64,000 nt of DNA from Nocardia huaxiensis. GTDB taxonomy: Bacteria > Actinomycetota > Actinomycetes > Mycobacteriales > Mycobacteriaceae. The notes beneath the pieces were generated by a model. It did not search any database and was not told the DNA's origin. It saw only the letters and a list, made by a program, of their open reading frames with translations. The stretch spans positions 5,704,001-5,768,000 of the forward strand of contig NZ_CP059399.1 in assembly GCF_013744875.1 (NCBI RefSeq), given 5' to 3'. Of this stretch, positions 26,603 to 35,024 are shown in pieces. The number at the start of each line of letters is the position of its first letter. Within the stretch, counting starts at the first letter, position 1. Position numbers and translations under genes: made by a program.

Positions 26603-27464
26603 CCGACAGTCGTTTTCGCACCTTCTCCGCGCGCCGCTCGAGCCCTTCCAGACGGTGGCGGGCACGCTCGAGGACTTCGCGCGTCGACCGTTCCGCAGCG
26701 GCGGTGAAGCGCCGCTGATCCTCGGCATGTCCCAGTTCGGTGCGCAGCGCGGCCACGCGGGTGTCCGATTCGGCCAGGCCGGCCGCGGCGGTGTCGTGGT
26801 CGGATTCCGCGGAAGCGACTGCCGCGCGGGCGGATTCGAGGTCCGTGAGCGTTTCCTCGAGTTCTCGGCGCAACGCCTCCTGCGGATCGGGTTGCTCGGG
26901 TTGCTCGTTCGCCTTTTCGATTGTCCGGGAGGCGGTTTCACCCGCACCGGCGGGCGCGCTCTTGCGCCCCGCCGGTACCGAGACGAGCGCGGCGGGCCCG
27001 AATCCGTCATAGGTGGCGGCGGCGGTCAGCGTCCCCGATCGCACCTGATCACCGACCTCCGGATCGGCCAATGCGGCCTGCAGGGTGCCGCCGATATCCC
27101 GTGCCACCGATTCGCTGAGCCGCTGACCGCGAGCGGCCGCGAGTTCCACCGCCTTGCGGGTGAGCGCGTTCACCACCTGCTGACGCCGAGTGGTGAGCGC
27201 CCGCAACTGTTCTCCCGACAGGCGGCGCTGCGCTTCGCGCAGGGCCTCGCCGAGATCCAGCAGCGCACCCACCTCCTCGGGAGCCTCCCGGGCGAGCAGA
27301 TTCACCGCCCACGCGGCCACCGTCGGGCGGCGCAGGGTTCCGATCGCGGTCGCCAGAGTCTTGTCGCCCGCCTCGCGCGCACGGCGCACCCACTCGGTGC
27401 GCGCGGCCACGAACTCCGCGGGCGGGATCCCGTAGAGCTCGGCCGCTGCCTCGTCGAGCGTCAT
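26595..27464 (-). CDS. Hypothetical protein with C-terminal coiled coil
   Basis: 289 residues from the ATG at 27464 (MTLDEAAAELYGIPPAEF). The N-terminal half is Ala/Arg-rich and helical, with AWAVNLLAREAPEEVGALLDLG and SESVARDIGGTLQAALADPEVGDQV. Residues ~195-280 form a long charged heptad-like coiled coil (LRRELEETLTDLESARAAVASAESDHDTA and on). No enzyme motif is seen. I have seen similar unnamed proteins in Nocardia-type genomes but know no function. Confidence 0.75.
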   Translation of the reverse strand: MTLDEAAAELYGIPPAEFVAARTEWVRRAREAGDKTLATAIGTLRRPTVAAWAVNLLAREAPEEVGALLDLGEALREAQRRLSGEQLRALTTRRQQVVNALTRKAVELAAARGQRLSESVARDIGGTLQAALADPEVGDQVRSGTLTAAATYDGFGPAALVSVPAGRKSAPAGAGETASRTIEKANEQPEQPDPQEALRRELEETLTDLESARAAVASAESDHDTAAAGLAESDTRVAALRTELGHAEDQRRFTAAAERSTREVLERARHRLEGLERRAEKVRKRLSVN

Positions 27465-27550
27465 GAGGCCCAAGCCTACGAGCGCGGCCGACCGAAATCG
27501 ACCATCCGGTATGAACGGCGTGGTCAGGCCGCGAACGATATTCGTGTCGC

Positions 27551-27580
27551 CTGAGCCGCCGGACCGACCCGGCGGCTCAG
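27551..27580. terminator. Strong hairpin after the TerD gene
   Basis: A perfect 12-bp stem, CTGAGCCGCCGG / CCGGCGGCTCAG, with a 6-nt loop, starts 15 bp beyond the TerD stop on the minus strand. There is no T-run on either side, as is common for actinobacterial I-shaped terminators. It could also stop transcription coming from the left. Confidence 0.8.
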
Positions 27581-27595
27581 GCCATGACACGCGAA

Positions 27596-28171
27596 CTAGA
27601 CGTTCACACCGAAATCGCGCGCGATACCGGTGAGACCGGAGGCGTAGCCCTGGCCGATGGCGCGGAACTTCCACTCCGCGCCATTGCGGTACAGCTCGCC
27701 GAACACCATGGCGGTCTCGGTCGAGGCGTCCTCGGACAGGTCGTAGCGGGCCAGCTCATTGCCATTGGCGCGGTCCACAACCCGGATGTAGGCATTGCGA
27801 ACCTGACCGAAGCTCTGGCCGCGCGCGTCGGCGTCGTACACCGAGACCGGGAAGACGATCGACTCGATGGACGGCGGGGTGCCGGCCAGGTCGACATTGA
27901 TGACCTCGTCGTCGCCCTCGCCCTCACCGGTGCGGTTGTCGCCGGCGTGCTCGATGCTGCCTTCGGGGGACTTCTTGTTGTTGAAGAACACGAAGTGCGC
28001 GTCCGACACGACCCGCTTGTCGGCGCCCAGCGCGATGGCGCTGGCATCCAGGTCGAAGTCGGTGCCCGTGGTGGTGCGCAGATCCCAGCCCAGGCCGACC
28101 GCCACCGCGGTCAGGCTCGGCGCCTGCTTGGTCAGCGAAACATTGCCGCCCTTGGTCAGACTGACACCCAT
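27596..28171 (-). CDS. TerD-family Ca2+-binding stress protein
   Basis: 191 residues. The ATG at 28171 has AAGGAGAG 6 nt upstream. The protein begins MGVSLTKGGNVSLTK and carries the family core: LGWDLRTTTGTDFDLDASAIAL, VFFNNKKSPEGSIEHAGDNRTGEGEGDDE (acidic calcium sites), and GELYRNGAEWKFRAIGQGYASGL. TerD proteins belong to tellurite/stress resistance systems, but single copies such as this one, without terABC neighbours, are common in actinobacteria and act in general stress or differentiation. Confidence 0.93.
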   Translation of the reverse strand: MGVSLTKGGNVSLTKQAPSLTAVAVGLGWDLRTTTGTDFDLDASAIALGADKRVVSDAHFVFFNNKKSPEGSIEHAGDNRTGEGEGDDEVINVDLAGTPPSIESIVFPVSVYDADARGQSFGQVRNAYIRVVDRANGNELARYDLSEDASTETAMVFGELYRNGAEWKFRAIGQGYASGLTGIARDFGVNV

Positions 28172-28298
28172 AGAACTCTCCTTGTCGATCATTCCGACGG
28201 CTCTGCCCCCGGTTCCACCCAGCAGTCTGCCAGTTCCGCTCGACCGGTGGGCCGCACTGCGCTATTCGCGCAGAGCAACAGCCTTTTCGGCCCAGGCG

Positions 28299-30209
28299 TC
28301 ATCCGGGGACCGAGGCGAGGCGGCAACGTTCGATTTCGTTTTCGGGTACCCGATCGATGCGGTATCCGGCGTAGTTCAGTGCCTGCTGAACGTTGCGCTG
28401 GAAGCGGTCGGCGGTGAGGGGGTCTCGGGTGGAGGCCAGGAGGTCCCGGGTTGCGGGGCAGCGCATCGCGATTCGGATTCGGGTCACCCAGCCCTCGTCC
28501 AGAAACCAAGGGAGATCGGGCTTTCTGCCGGCCATTCCGGCGTCGACGACGGCCCAGTCGGCGTCGAGATTCTTGTCATGGCCGATCCGGGCGTCGGGAA
28601 ACCGGACGGTGTGCGCGGCCAGAGGGTAGGCCAGGCCCATGGGATCCAGGACGCGGATGTGGAGGGGCATGTTCATGCTCATCATGCCGAGGTTGAGGTA
28701 GTACACGGTGTGGCCGGCGGTGCCGTTCTCCGGCGGAACCAGGTACCAGGTGGTGTAGGACGGGGAGTTGATGAGCAGGCCGCCGCCGGGGGCCTCGGCG
28801 ATCGTGCGGAGCATGGCGCGGATGCGCGGGTAGTCCAGGTAGTCCTCGGCGCGGATCGGGTGCGCGTGGCCGGTGGTCCGGATGTAGTAGCGGCGCTCGT
28901 CGGCGATGCCGGTGGCGCCGATGTGGTTGTCGGACTTGATGGCAGAGGTGCCGGCCGCGAACAACGCCCAGCCCGCCGTTGCCGCGAAAGCCGCCGGCAC
29001 GAGGATCGGACCGAAGTCGGCGCGGCCGGCGGTGGGCAGTTTCAGCGGTACCACCATGACCGGCAGCAGGAGACAGAACAGTTGCGGCAGCAGCATGCGG
29101 CCGTGCATGAAGTCGCCGCCGACGCGGATCTCGTAGACGGTCAGCAGGAAGGCGCTGCCCAGCATGAGGGCGACCACCGCGGCGGGGGTGCGTAGCCGAT
29201 CGCGAAGGCGCGCAACCGGTTTCGCCGCGTCTGCCGACCGGTCCAGCGGCCGGGCGGCGCGGCGGGAGCGTCCAGCGACGACCGCCGCGGCGGCCAGCAG
29301 CACCACCGGCAGCCACAACCAGTACGGCCCGACCAGATCCCACAGGTAGACGAGCCCCTGCCGCCACTTGGCGCCGCTCGCGTCCTTGGCGACAGCGGTA
29401 TTCGGATAGGGCAGACCGTAATAGCCCATGCGCCAGATCTGGTAGCCGACCGGCACCAGACCGCCGACCAGCCCGATGAGCGCCCGAATCAGCCACGGCG
29501 GCAATGGAACCCGCGGCAGCGAGGCGGCACAGATCATGCACAGGGCCGGGACCCCGATGAGGGCCATCTCCGGCCGGATCAGCGGGGCCAGACCCGCGCC
29601 GAAGGCCAGCGCGAAAACCCCTGCCAGACTGATGCTTTCGGCCTGACTCCAGCGAATCAACCCCCACCACAGCACAGCCAGCCAGCAGATCACCAGACTC
29701 GACTCCAGCCCGGAGGTGGCGTAGTCACGCGCCGGCGGCACCGCGATGTAGACGAGAGCGCCTGCGGGCAGCAACAATTGGGCCGTCGCGCCGCCCCACA
29801 GCCGCACCGTGCCGAGCAGGGCGAACACGATGGCGGCCACCGACAGCGTGAGCGCCAGACCCAGCACGACATATTCCAAGCGAGCCCGGGTCAGCCAGCC
29901 GAAGAACCAGACGAGATAGGTCCACGCCGCACTGGTGTTGACCTCGACCCGCTCGCCCGCATTGAATACCGGGCCGTTTCCTGCCAGCAGGTTGCGCACC
30001 GTGCGCAGCACGGTCAGCCCGTCATCGGCGATCCAGCGCCGCTCCCAGGCCCCGTGAGCGAAAAGTAATGCGGTGAGCGAGATTCCGCCAAGGGCGGTAC
30101 TGCGAAATATCACCGGCACGATCCCGATGCCACTGCTCGAGAACCCCTCCTCTGGTACGGCCGAACCGTACCGCCCGGCCATCGAGGGCCGGGACTCCAC
30201 AGAATTCAC
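28299..30209 (-). CDS. aftB: AftB-type terminal beta-(1->2)-arabinofuranosyltransferase
   Basis: A GT-C membrane glycosyltransferase of 636 residues, close to the mycobacterial AftB length. Its family mark is the first loop WIADDGLTVLRTVRNLLAGNGPVFNAGERVEVNTS, with the acidic DD pair. About ten helices follow, then an outward-facing C-terminal domain (GHDKNLDADWAVVDAG, RCPATRDLL). AftB adds the terminal arabinofuranose to arabinogalactan and lipoarabinomannan from decaprenyl-phospho-arabinose. The GTG at 30209 starts 2 nt after the stop of the upstream gene; an internal ATG at 30182 is possible. No other arabinogalactan gene is nearby, so this may be a paralogue. Confidence 0.83.
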   Translation of the reverse strand: MNSVESRPSMAGRYGSAVPEEGFSSSGIGIVPVIFRSTALGGISLTALLFAHGAWERRWIADDGLTVLRTVRNLLAGNGPVFNAGERVEVNTSAAWTYLVWFFGWLTRARLEYVVLGLALTLSVAAIVFALLGTVRLWGGATAQLLLPAGALVYIAVPPARDYATSGLESSLVICWLAVLWWGLIRWSQAESISLAGVFALAFGAGLAPLIRPEMALIGVPALCMICAASLPRVPLPPWLIRALIGLVGGLVPVGYQIWRMGYYGLPYPNTAVAKDASGAKWRQGLVYLWDLVGPYWLWLPVVLLAAAAVVAGRSRRAARPLDRSADAAKPVARLRDRLRTPAAVVALMLGSAFLLTVYEIRVGGDFMHGRMLLPQLFCLLLPVMVVPLKLPTAGRADFGPILVPAAFAATAGWALFAAGTSAIKSDNHIGATGIADERRYYIRTTGHAHPIRAEDYLDYPRIRAMLRTIAEAPGGGLLINSPSYTTWYLVPPENGTAGHTVYYLNLGMMSMNMPLHIRVLDPMGLAYPLAAHTVRFPDARIGHDKNLDADWAVVDAGMAGRKPDLPWFLDEGWVTRIRIAMRCPATRDLLASTRDPLTADRFQRNVQQALNYAGYRIDRVPENEIERCRLASVPG

Positions 30210-30211
30210 GT

Positions 30212-30850
30212 CTACCGCGCCACGGGATTCGCGAGTGCGGCGACTCCGGGACCGTCGAGTTCGTCCAGCGCCGCCTGTCTGCCGGAAACCGCCAGCAGCA
30301 GGGCAAGAACGGGACCACGCACCTCGGCCCCGCCTCCGAAGCCGAGGGTGAGGTCGAAATCTGTTGCGGTGAGCCGGATTCGAGACATCGCTTGCTTCGC
30401 GCCGCCGAAGGCCGCAGGTGTCCGGGTCTGCAGCCGCAGGGCTCTGGCGACGGCATCCTTCGGGTAGGGGCGGCGCACCCCCAGCGGGCGGCGTATGTCC
30501 TCACCGTGAACGATCTCCTCGACGAGCCGGCTGTCCAGCGGCGCGGGCGGCGTCGAGGTGCGCGGGGCGGCCGCCCGCAGCCGCCGCAGCGTTTCCTGCG
30601 GCGTGCTGCCACGCCAGCGCTTCACCCCGTCGGCGTTCTGGCGGTCGAAGTCGAATCGCGCCTTGGCGAGTGCGGCCATGAAACCAAGGCGTGTGGTGTG
30701 TGCGACGTCGACCAGATGAGCGGCCACATCGTGCACGGTCCACCCGTCGCACAGGGAGGGGTGCCCCCATTGGTCGTCGGTGAACTGCGCGAGATCCTCG
30801 ATCAGTGCTGCACGCTCGATGTGTACCAGTGCCCAGACGTCGCCGGTCAT
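30212..30850 (-). CDS. Mycothiol-dependent maleylpyruvate isomerase family protein
   Basis: 212 residues of the MDMPI/DinB-like fold (TIGR03083 type). The N-terminal helix carries the metal-site pattern WTVHDVAAHLVDVAH; EIVHGEDIRRPLGV supplies the third histidine. These four-helix proteins bind a divalent metal and use mycothiol as thiol cofactor. It is directly upstream of the AftB gene, whose GTG follows by 2 nt, so the two are probably co-transcribed without an obvious functional link. Confidence 0.87.
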   Translation of the reverse strand: MTGDVWALVHIERAALIEDLAQFTDDQWGHPSLCDGWTVHDVAAHLVDVAHTTRLGFMAALAKARFDFDRQNADGVKRWRGSTPQETLRRLRAAAPRTSTPPAPLDSRLVEEIVHGEDIRRPLGVRRPYPKDAVARALRLQTRTPAAFGGAKQAMSRIRLTATDFDLTLGFGGGAEVRGPVLALLLAVSGRQAALDELDGPGVAALANPVAR

Positions 30851-30938
30851 GCTTTCTCCTTCGCTCGGCTACAGACCTCGACGGAGCGGGGAGCGGAAAT
30901 TCATCGCCGCAGGCGCGGGGCGCCGCCGCAGCGGTCGG

Positions 30939-31316
30939 TCAGGCGTCGCCCTTGTTGCGGCGGTCGTCTTCGGCGCGCTGGCGGGCGGCCTCCTGGCGGC
31001 GGGCTTCGGCGCGCTGCTGCTCGGCGCGTTCGCGGAGGCCGCGGAGGAATTCCTCGTCGGCGGCGGGATCCTGGGGGACGTAGCGGCCGGGGCGGTCGTA
31101 TTCGGAGTAGCGGGTGGTGGAGCGAGGGCCGGGGGTGTGCAGGGGACGGCCGAGGATGAGCCAGAGGAGGGCGCCGATGGTGGGGACGAGGATGACGATG
31201 AGGAGCCAGAGCGGCTTGGGGAGGTGACGGACACCGGCTTCCGGGCAGGTGATGATGTCGATGAGGCAGTAGATCCACAGGGCGAGTGTGATCAGGGCTA
31301 TGACGGCGTACTGCAT
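30939..31316 (-). CDS. PLDc_N-domain membrane protein
   Basis: 125 residues. Two N-terminal helices (IALITLALWIYCLIDIITCP and LWLLIVILVPTIGALLWLILG) form a phospholipase-D-nuclease N-terminal (PLDc_N) domain without any nuclease part. The rest is a cytosolic, highly charged helix (GLRERAEQQRAEARRQEAARQ). Such proteins are common actinobacterial envelope proteins of unknown role. Compare the lone second-helix copy at 16582-16701. Confidence 0.85.
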   Translation of the reverse strand: MQYAVIALITLALWIYCLIDIITCPEAGVRHLPKPLWLLIVILVPTIGALLWLILGRPLHTPGPRSTTRYSEYDRPGRYVPQDPAADEEFLRGLRERAEQQRAEARRQEAARQRAEDDRRNKGDA

Positions 31317-31470
31317 CGGCGGCTTCTCCTCGAATGTGCGCCACCCGGATGTCGCTGGCGCTCCCCCATGGGGCCTGAGCTGGCCCGATGGGATACTTTA
31401 GCAATCGCGGCGGGCGAGTCACCAGTGAGTTGTCGCACGCGGAATCGGGCGGATATCTCAGGGCTGTAGG

Positions 31471-32382
31471 GTGCGGCGCGTGGCGACAATGGCATTCCTC
31501 GGGCTCGGGCGGATGGGGTTCGGCATGGCTGCGCGGCTGGTGGCGGCCGGGCACGAGGTGCGGGTGTTCAATAGGTCACCGGAGAAGGCCGCGGAACTCG
31601 TTGCCGCGGGGGCTGTTTCGGCGCGGACACCACGGGAGGCGGTCGAGGGGGCGGAGGCGATCATTGCCATGGTGGCCGACGATGCCGCTTCGGAAGCGGT
31701 GTGGCTCGGCGAGAACGGGGCTCTGGCAGGCGATTTCACGCCTGGAGCGTTCGCGGTCGAATGTTCGACGCTGTCCCGGCCGTGGGTGCTGACACTGGCG
31801 GCGCAGGCCGGGGCACGGGGTCTGCGCTATCTGGATTCGCCGGTGACGGGACTGCCCGAGGCCGCGGCGGCGGGTGAGCTGACCCTGTTCGTCGGTGCCG
31901 ACGCCGCGCACCTGGAGGCGGCGGGGCCATTGCTGGAACCGTTGTGCGCCAGGATCGTTCACTTCGGCGGGGTCGGTGCGGGCACGGCCTACAAGCTGGT
32001 GCAGAACTTGTTCGGATCCATTCAGATCGCCGCCACCGCGGAAGCGCTGCGCACCGCCGAACTGGCCGGATTGGACCTGGCAACGGTCGTCGACACCTTG
32101 TCGCGCAGTGTCGCCGCCGGTCCCACCGTCGTCCGCGTCAGCCGCCTCATGCTCGAGCAGGCGCATGACCGCGGCATCACCTTCACCTCGGCGCTTCGCT
32201 TGAAGGACACCCGCATAGGCGCCGAGCAGGCCGACGCCCTGCAGGCCCCGAACGCACTCGGCAGCGCGGCGCGTGACATCTTCGAGCGGCTCGTGGCCTC
32301 GGGCCGCGGCGACCTCAACGAGACCAGTGTGCTGGAACTGCTTCGCGAGCAGAGCGGCCCGAACGCCCAGCCGTTGGCGTGA
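31471..32382 (+). CDS. 3-hydroxyisobutyrate dehydrogenase-like NAD(P) oxidoreductase
   Basis: 303 residues, GTG start. Beta-hydroxyacid dehydrogenase family: dinucleotide site FLGLGRMGFGMA, substrate loop LDSPVTGLPEAAAAGELTLFVGA, and the catalytic lysine in GAGTAYKLVQNL. The all-helical C-terminal domain is complete. Such enzymes oxidise 3-hydroxyacids or reduce succinic semialdehyde or imines; the specificity is not visible. It stands alone, convergent with the TetR gene (27 bp apart). Confidence 0.88.
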   Translation: MRRVATMAFLGLGRMGFGMAARLVAAGHEVRVFNRSPEKAAELVAAGAVSARTPREAVEGAEAIIAMVADDAASEAVWLGENGALAGDFTPGAFAVECSTLSRPWVLTLAAQAGARGLRYLDSPVTGLPEAAAAGELTLFVGADAAHLEAAGPLLEPLCARIVHFGGVGAGTAYKLVQNLFGSIQIAATAEALRTAELAGLDLATVVDTLSRSVAAGPTVVRVSRLMLEQAHDRGITFTSALRLKDTRIGAEQADALQAPNALGSAARDIFERLVASGRGDLNETSVLELLREQSGPNAQPLA

Positions 32383-32409
32383 GCAGTGCGGGGCGCCCGT
32401 TCCCGCTGG

Positions 32410-33096
32410 TCACCGCACCGGTTTCCCGGATGTGGCCGGTAGCAATCCGTCGACGATGGCGGTGAGTCCGAGCCGATGCGTGTCACGGGTGGTGAGCGCG
32501 TCCCACCGCTGCGCGACCGCCTCGAGGTGCGGATAGATGCCCGTGCTGAATTCCACCATCGCTCGATCGCGATGGATCGGCGCGTCGGCCCGCGCCCGCC
32601 GGCGTCCCCCGTTCACGCGGATGATCAGGTTGCCGACGATGTAGTACCAGATCGTGCGGTACACATCCACGGCCTGTTCGTGCGTGCAGCCGCATTCCAC
32701 CGCGGCGCCGATCATGGTCTCGACGAACCATAGTGCCGCGGGTGCGAAAAGGTCGTCGGCGGTGAGCACTTCGACGATCCAGGCGCGTTCACCGAGCAGC
32801 TCGTACAGCAGTACCGCGGTGGCGAGCAGGCGTTCGCGGGGATCGGCGGGCAGGTCCGGGCGCGGGATCTGGCGGGCGTGCGACTCCAGCACGCGCAGCA
32901 GCAATTCGTCCTTGTCGCGTACGTGGTAGTAGAGCGCCATGGGCGCGGCGCCCAGTTCGTTGGCCAGGCGCCGCATCGAAAGTTTTTCCGGCCCTTCGGC
33001 TTCCAGGATGCGATCGGCGGCGTCGATGATCGCCTCCAGGGACAGGCGCGGCGGCCGTCCGCTGCCTCGCTTTCCCGAGTGTTCCGCTGCGGTCAT
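32410..33096 (-). CDS. TetR-family regulator, divergent from the ABC pair
   Basis: 228 residues from the ATG at 33096 (MTAAEHSGKRGSGRPP); the longer reading would run through the operator. HTH: LSMRRLANELGAAPMALYYHVRDKDELL, the TetR type with the TetR_C_1-like ligand domain. The intergenic palindrome at 33160-33176 lies between this gene and the ABC transporter operon, so joint control is the natural reading. Confidence 0.9.
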   Translation of the reverse strand: MTAAEHSGKRGSGRPPRLSLEAIIDAADRILEAEGPEKLSMRRLANELGAAPMALYYHVRDKDELLLRVLESHARQIPRPDLPADPRERLLATAVLLYELLGERAWIVEVLTADDLFAPAALWFVETMIGAAVECGCTHEQAVDVYRTIWYYIVGNLIIRVNGGRRRARADAPIHRDRAMVEFSTGIYPHLEAVAQRWDALTTRDTHRLGLTAIVDGLLPATSGKPVR

Positions 33097-33159
33097 GGGT
33101 TCATCCTCCACGATGTCTCGCCCGACTCGTTGACGCCGGTCGCTTCCTGAGCAACTATA

Positions 33160-33176
33160 TTCGTACGCGTACAGAA
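33160..33176. promoter_or_regulatory. TetR-type operator TTCGTACGCGTACAGAA
   Basis: A 17-bp inverted repeat with a perfect 10-bp core, GTACGCGTAC (33163-33172), flanked by TTC and GAA. It sits 64 bp from the TetR ATG and 15 bp before the ABC ATG at 33192, and it overlaps the alternative ATG at 33177 region. The same 10-mer core occurs in the P450 operator at 5906-5915. Confidence 0.7.
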
Positions 33177-33191
33177 ATGGATGGGAGCGCG

Positions 33192-35024
33192 ATGAACGCC
33201 ATCGAACTCGCCGAGGCGAGACCACAGCCGGCCCTGCCGCCACCGCCGATCGAATCCGCCGCCGCACCGCGTCCGGCCCGGCTGCTGCGCCCCCACCTGG
33301 GCGAATTCACCGCCGTCGCGGTCCTGCAGCTGATCGGTTCGATCGCGGGCCTGGTCCCGCTGCTGGCGGTCGTCGAACTGGGACGAACCCTGTTGTCGCC
33401 CGGCCCGATCGATCACGGCCAGGTCTGGCTCACCGTCGCGGCGGGCGCGATCGGCCTGCTGGTGCGGCTGCTGTGCACGGGCGCGTCCTCCGGTCTCGGG
33501 CATCTGCTCGACACCCGGGTGCAGCTGTCGTTCCGCAGGCTGCTCGCGGCCCAGCTCGGGCGGGTGCCGCTGGGCTGGTACGCCCGCCGCCGCACCGGCG
33601 AGCTGGCGAAAGTGGTCGGCGAGGACGTGAGCGCCGTGCACCCGTTCATCGCGCACGCGCCGAGCGAATTGACCTCGGCGTTCGCGGTGCCGCTGGTGTC
33701 GCTGATCTATCTGTTCACCGTGGACTGGCGGCTCACGCTCATCACGCTGATCCCGGTGGTGCTGGCGGTGGCGCTCGTGCCGCTCATGATGACCGCGGCC
33801 CGGCAGCGCGAGCAGCAGGAATTCGATACGGCCATGGGGCAGATCGCCGATGCCGCCATCGAATTCGTGCAGGGCATCGCGGTGGTCAAGACCTTCAGCG
33901 GATCCGAGCGCACACATCGCCGATTCCGGACGGCCACAGACGCTTTCGTGGCGACCTTCTACCGGTTCGTGCACGGCGTCTCGACCGTCGCCGCGGGCAT
34001 GCAGCTGGCGCTGTCACCGCCGTTCGTGCTGCTGGTGATCCTGACCGGGGGCACGGTCTTCATCACGAACGGTTCCCTGGCCCCGGCCGACCTCCTGCCG
34101 TTCCTGCTGCTGGGCCTGGGTTTGACCGCACCGGTCGCAGCCCTCGGGCACGGGTTCGACGATCTGCAGGCGGCAGGCCGCGCCGTGGGCCGGATTCGGG
34201 AGGTGCTCGACGAGCCGGCGCTGCCAGAACCCGCGACACCCGTTGCGGCACAGGGGTATCGAATCGAGTTCGACGGCGTCCGGTTCGGCTACGACGCGCA
34301 GCACGAGGTGCTGCGCGGCATCGACCTGACCCTCGAACCCGGCACGGTCACCGCACTCGTCGGACCCTCGGGCAGCGGCAAATCCACACTGGTGCAGTTG
34401 CTGCCACGCTTCTTCGATCCCACGCACGGCGCGATCCGGCTGGGCGGGGCCGACCTGCGCGAGCTCGGCAGCCGTGCGATCTATCGCACCATCTCGTTCG
34501 TCTTCCAGGATGTGCGCCTGCTGCGGGCCTCGGTCGCGGAGAACATCGCGCTGGCGGTGCCGCACGCCGGCCTCGACGAAGTGATGAAAGCTGCTCGCCT
34601 GGCGGACATTCACGAGCGGATCCTGCAGCTCCCGCACGGTTACGACACGGTGCTCGGCGCCGAGGCCGAACTCTCCGGTGGTGAGGCACAACGGATTTCG
34701 CTGGCCCGCGCGCTGCTCTCGAACACCCCCGTCCTGGTGCTGGACGAGGCCACCGCCTTCGCCGACCCGCGCACCGAACGCGCGGTGCGCCAGGCCCTTT
34801 CGACGCTGGCCGGTAAGCGCACCATGCTGGTCATCGCGCATCGGCTGGAAACCATCGCCGACGCCGACACCGTGGTCGTACTCGACCAGGGCCGCATCGT
34901 CGAACAGGGCGCACCCGCCGAACTGCTGACCCGCGACGGCCGCTTCGCCGCGCTCTGGGAGGCACACCGCGACGCTGTCGCCGAAGACATCGACACCACC
35001 CCGCGAGGAGCTGACCCGCGATGA
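33192..35024 (+). CDS. ABC transporter half (permease-ATPase), siderophore-importer type
   Basis: 610 residues: six helices in residues ~40-330 and an ATPase domain with Walker A GPSGSGKST ~391, signature LSGGEAQ ~493 and Walker B LVLDEATAFADP ~514. The wording ATAFADP instead of ATSALD, and LGWYARRRTGELAKVV in the coupling region, are shared with the YbtPQ/IrtAB exporter-fold siderophore importers as I remember them. The ATG at 33192 follows GGGAG; the ATG at 33177 is an alternative. It overlaps the second half-transporter by 4 nt. A heterodimer is expected. No siderophore genes are nearby. Confidence 0.88.
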   Translation: MNAIELAEARPQPALPPPPIESAAAPRPARLLRPHLGEFTAVAVLQLIGSIAGLVPLLAVVELGRTLLSPGPIDHGQVWLTVAAGAIGLLVRLLCTGASSGLGHLLDTRVQLSFRRLLAAQLGRVPLGWYARRRTGELAKVVGEDVSAVHPFIAHAPSELTSAFAVPLVSLIYLFTVDWRLTLITLIPVVLAVALVPLMMTAARQREQQEFDTAMGQIADAAIEFVQGIAVVKTFSGSERTHRRFRTATDAFVATFYRFVHGVSTVAAGMQLALSPPFVLLVILTGGTVFITNGSLAPADLLPFLLLGLGLTAPVAALGHGFDDLQAAGRAVGRIREVLDEPALPEPATPVAAQGYRIEFDGVRFGYDAQHEVLRGIDLTLEPGTVTALVGPSGSGKSTLVQLLPRFFDPTHGAIRLGGADLRELGSRAIYRTISFVFQDVRLLRASVAENIALAVPHAGLDEVMKAARLADIHERILQLPHGYDTVLGAEAELSGGEAQRISLARALLSNTPVLVLDEATAFADPRTERAVRQALSTLAGKRTMLVIAHRLETIADADTVVVLDQGRIVEQGAPAELLTRDGRFAALWEAHRDAVAEDIDTTPRGADPR

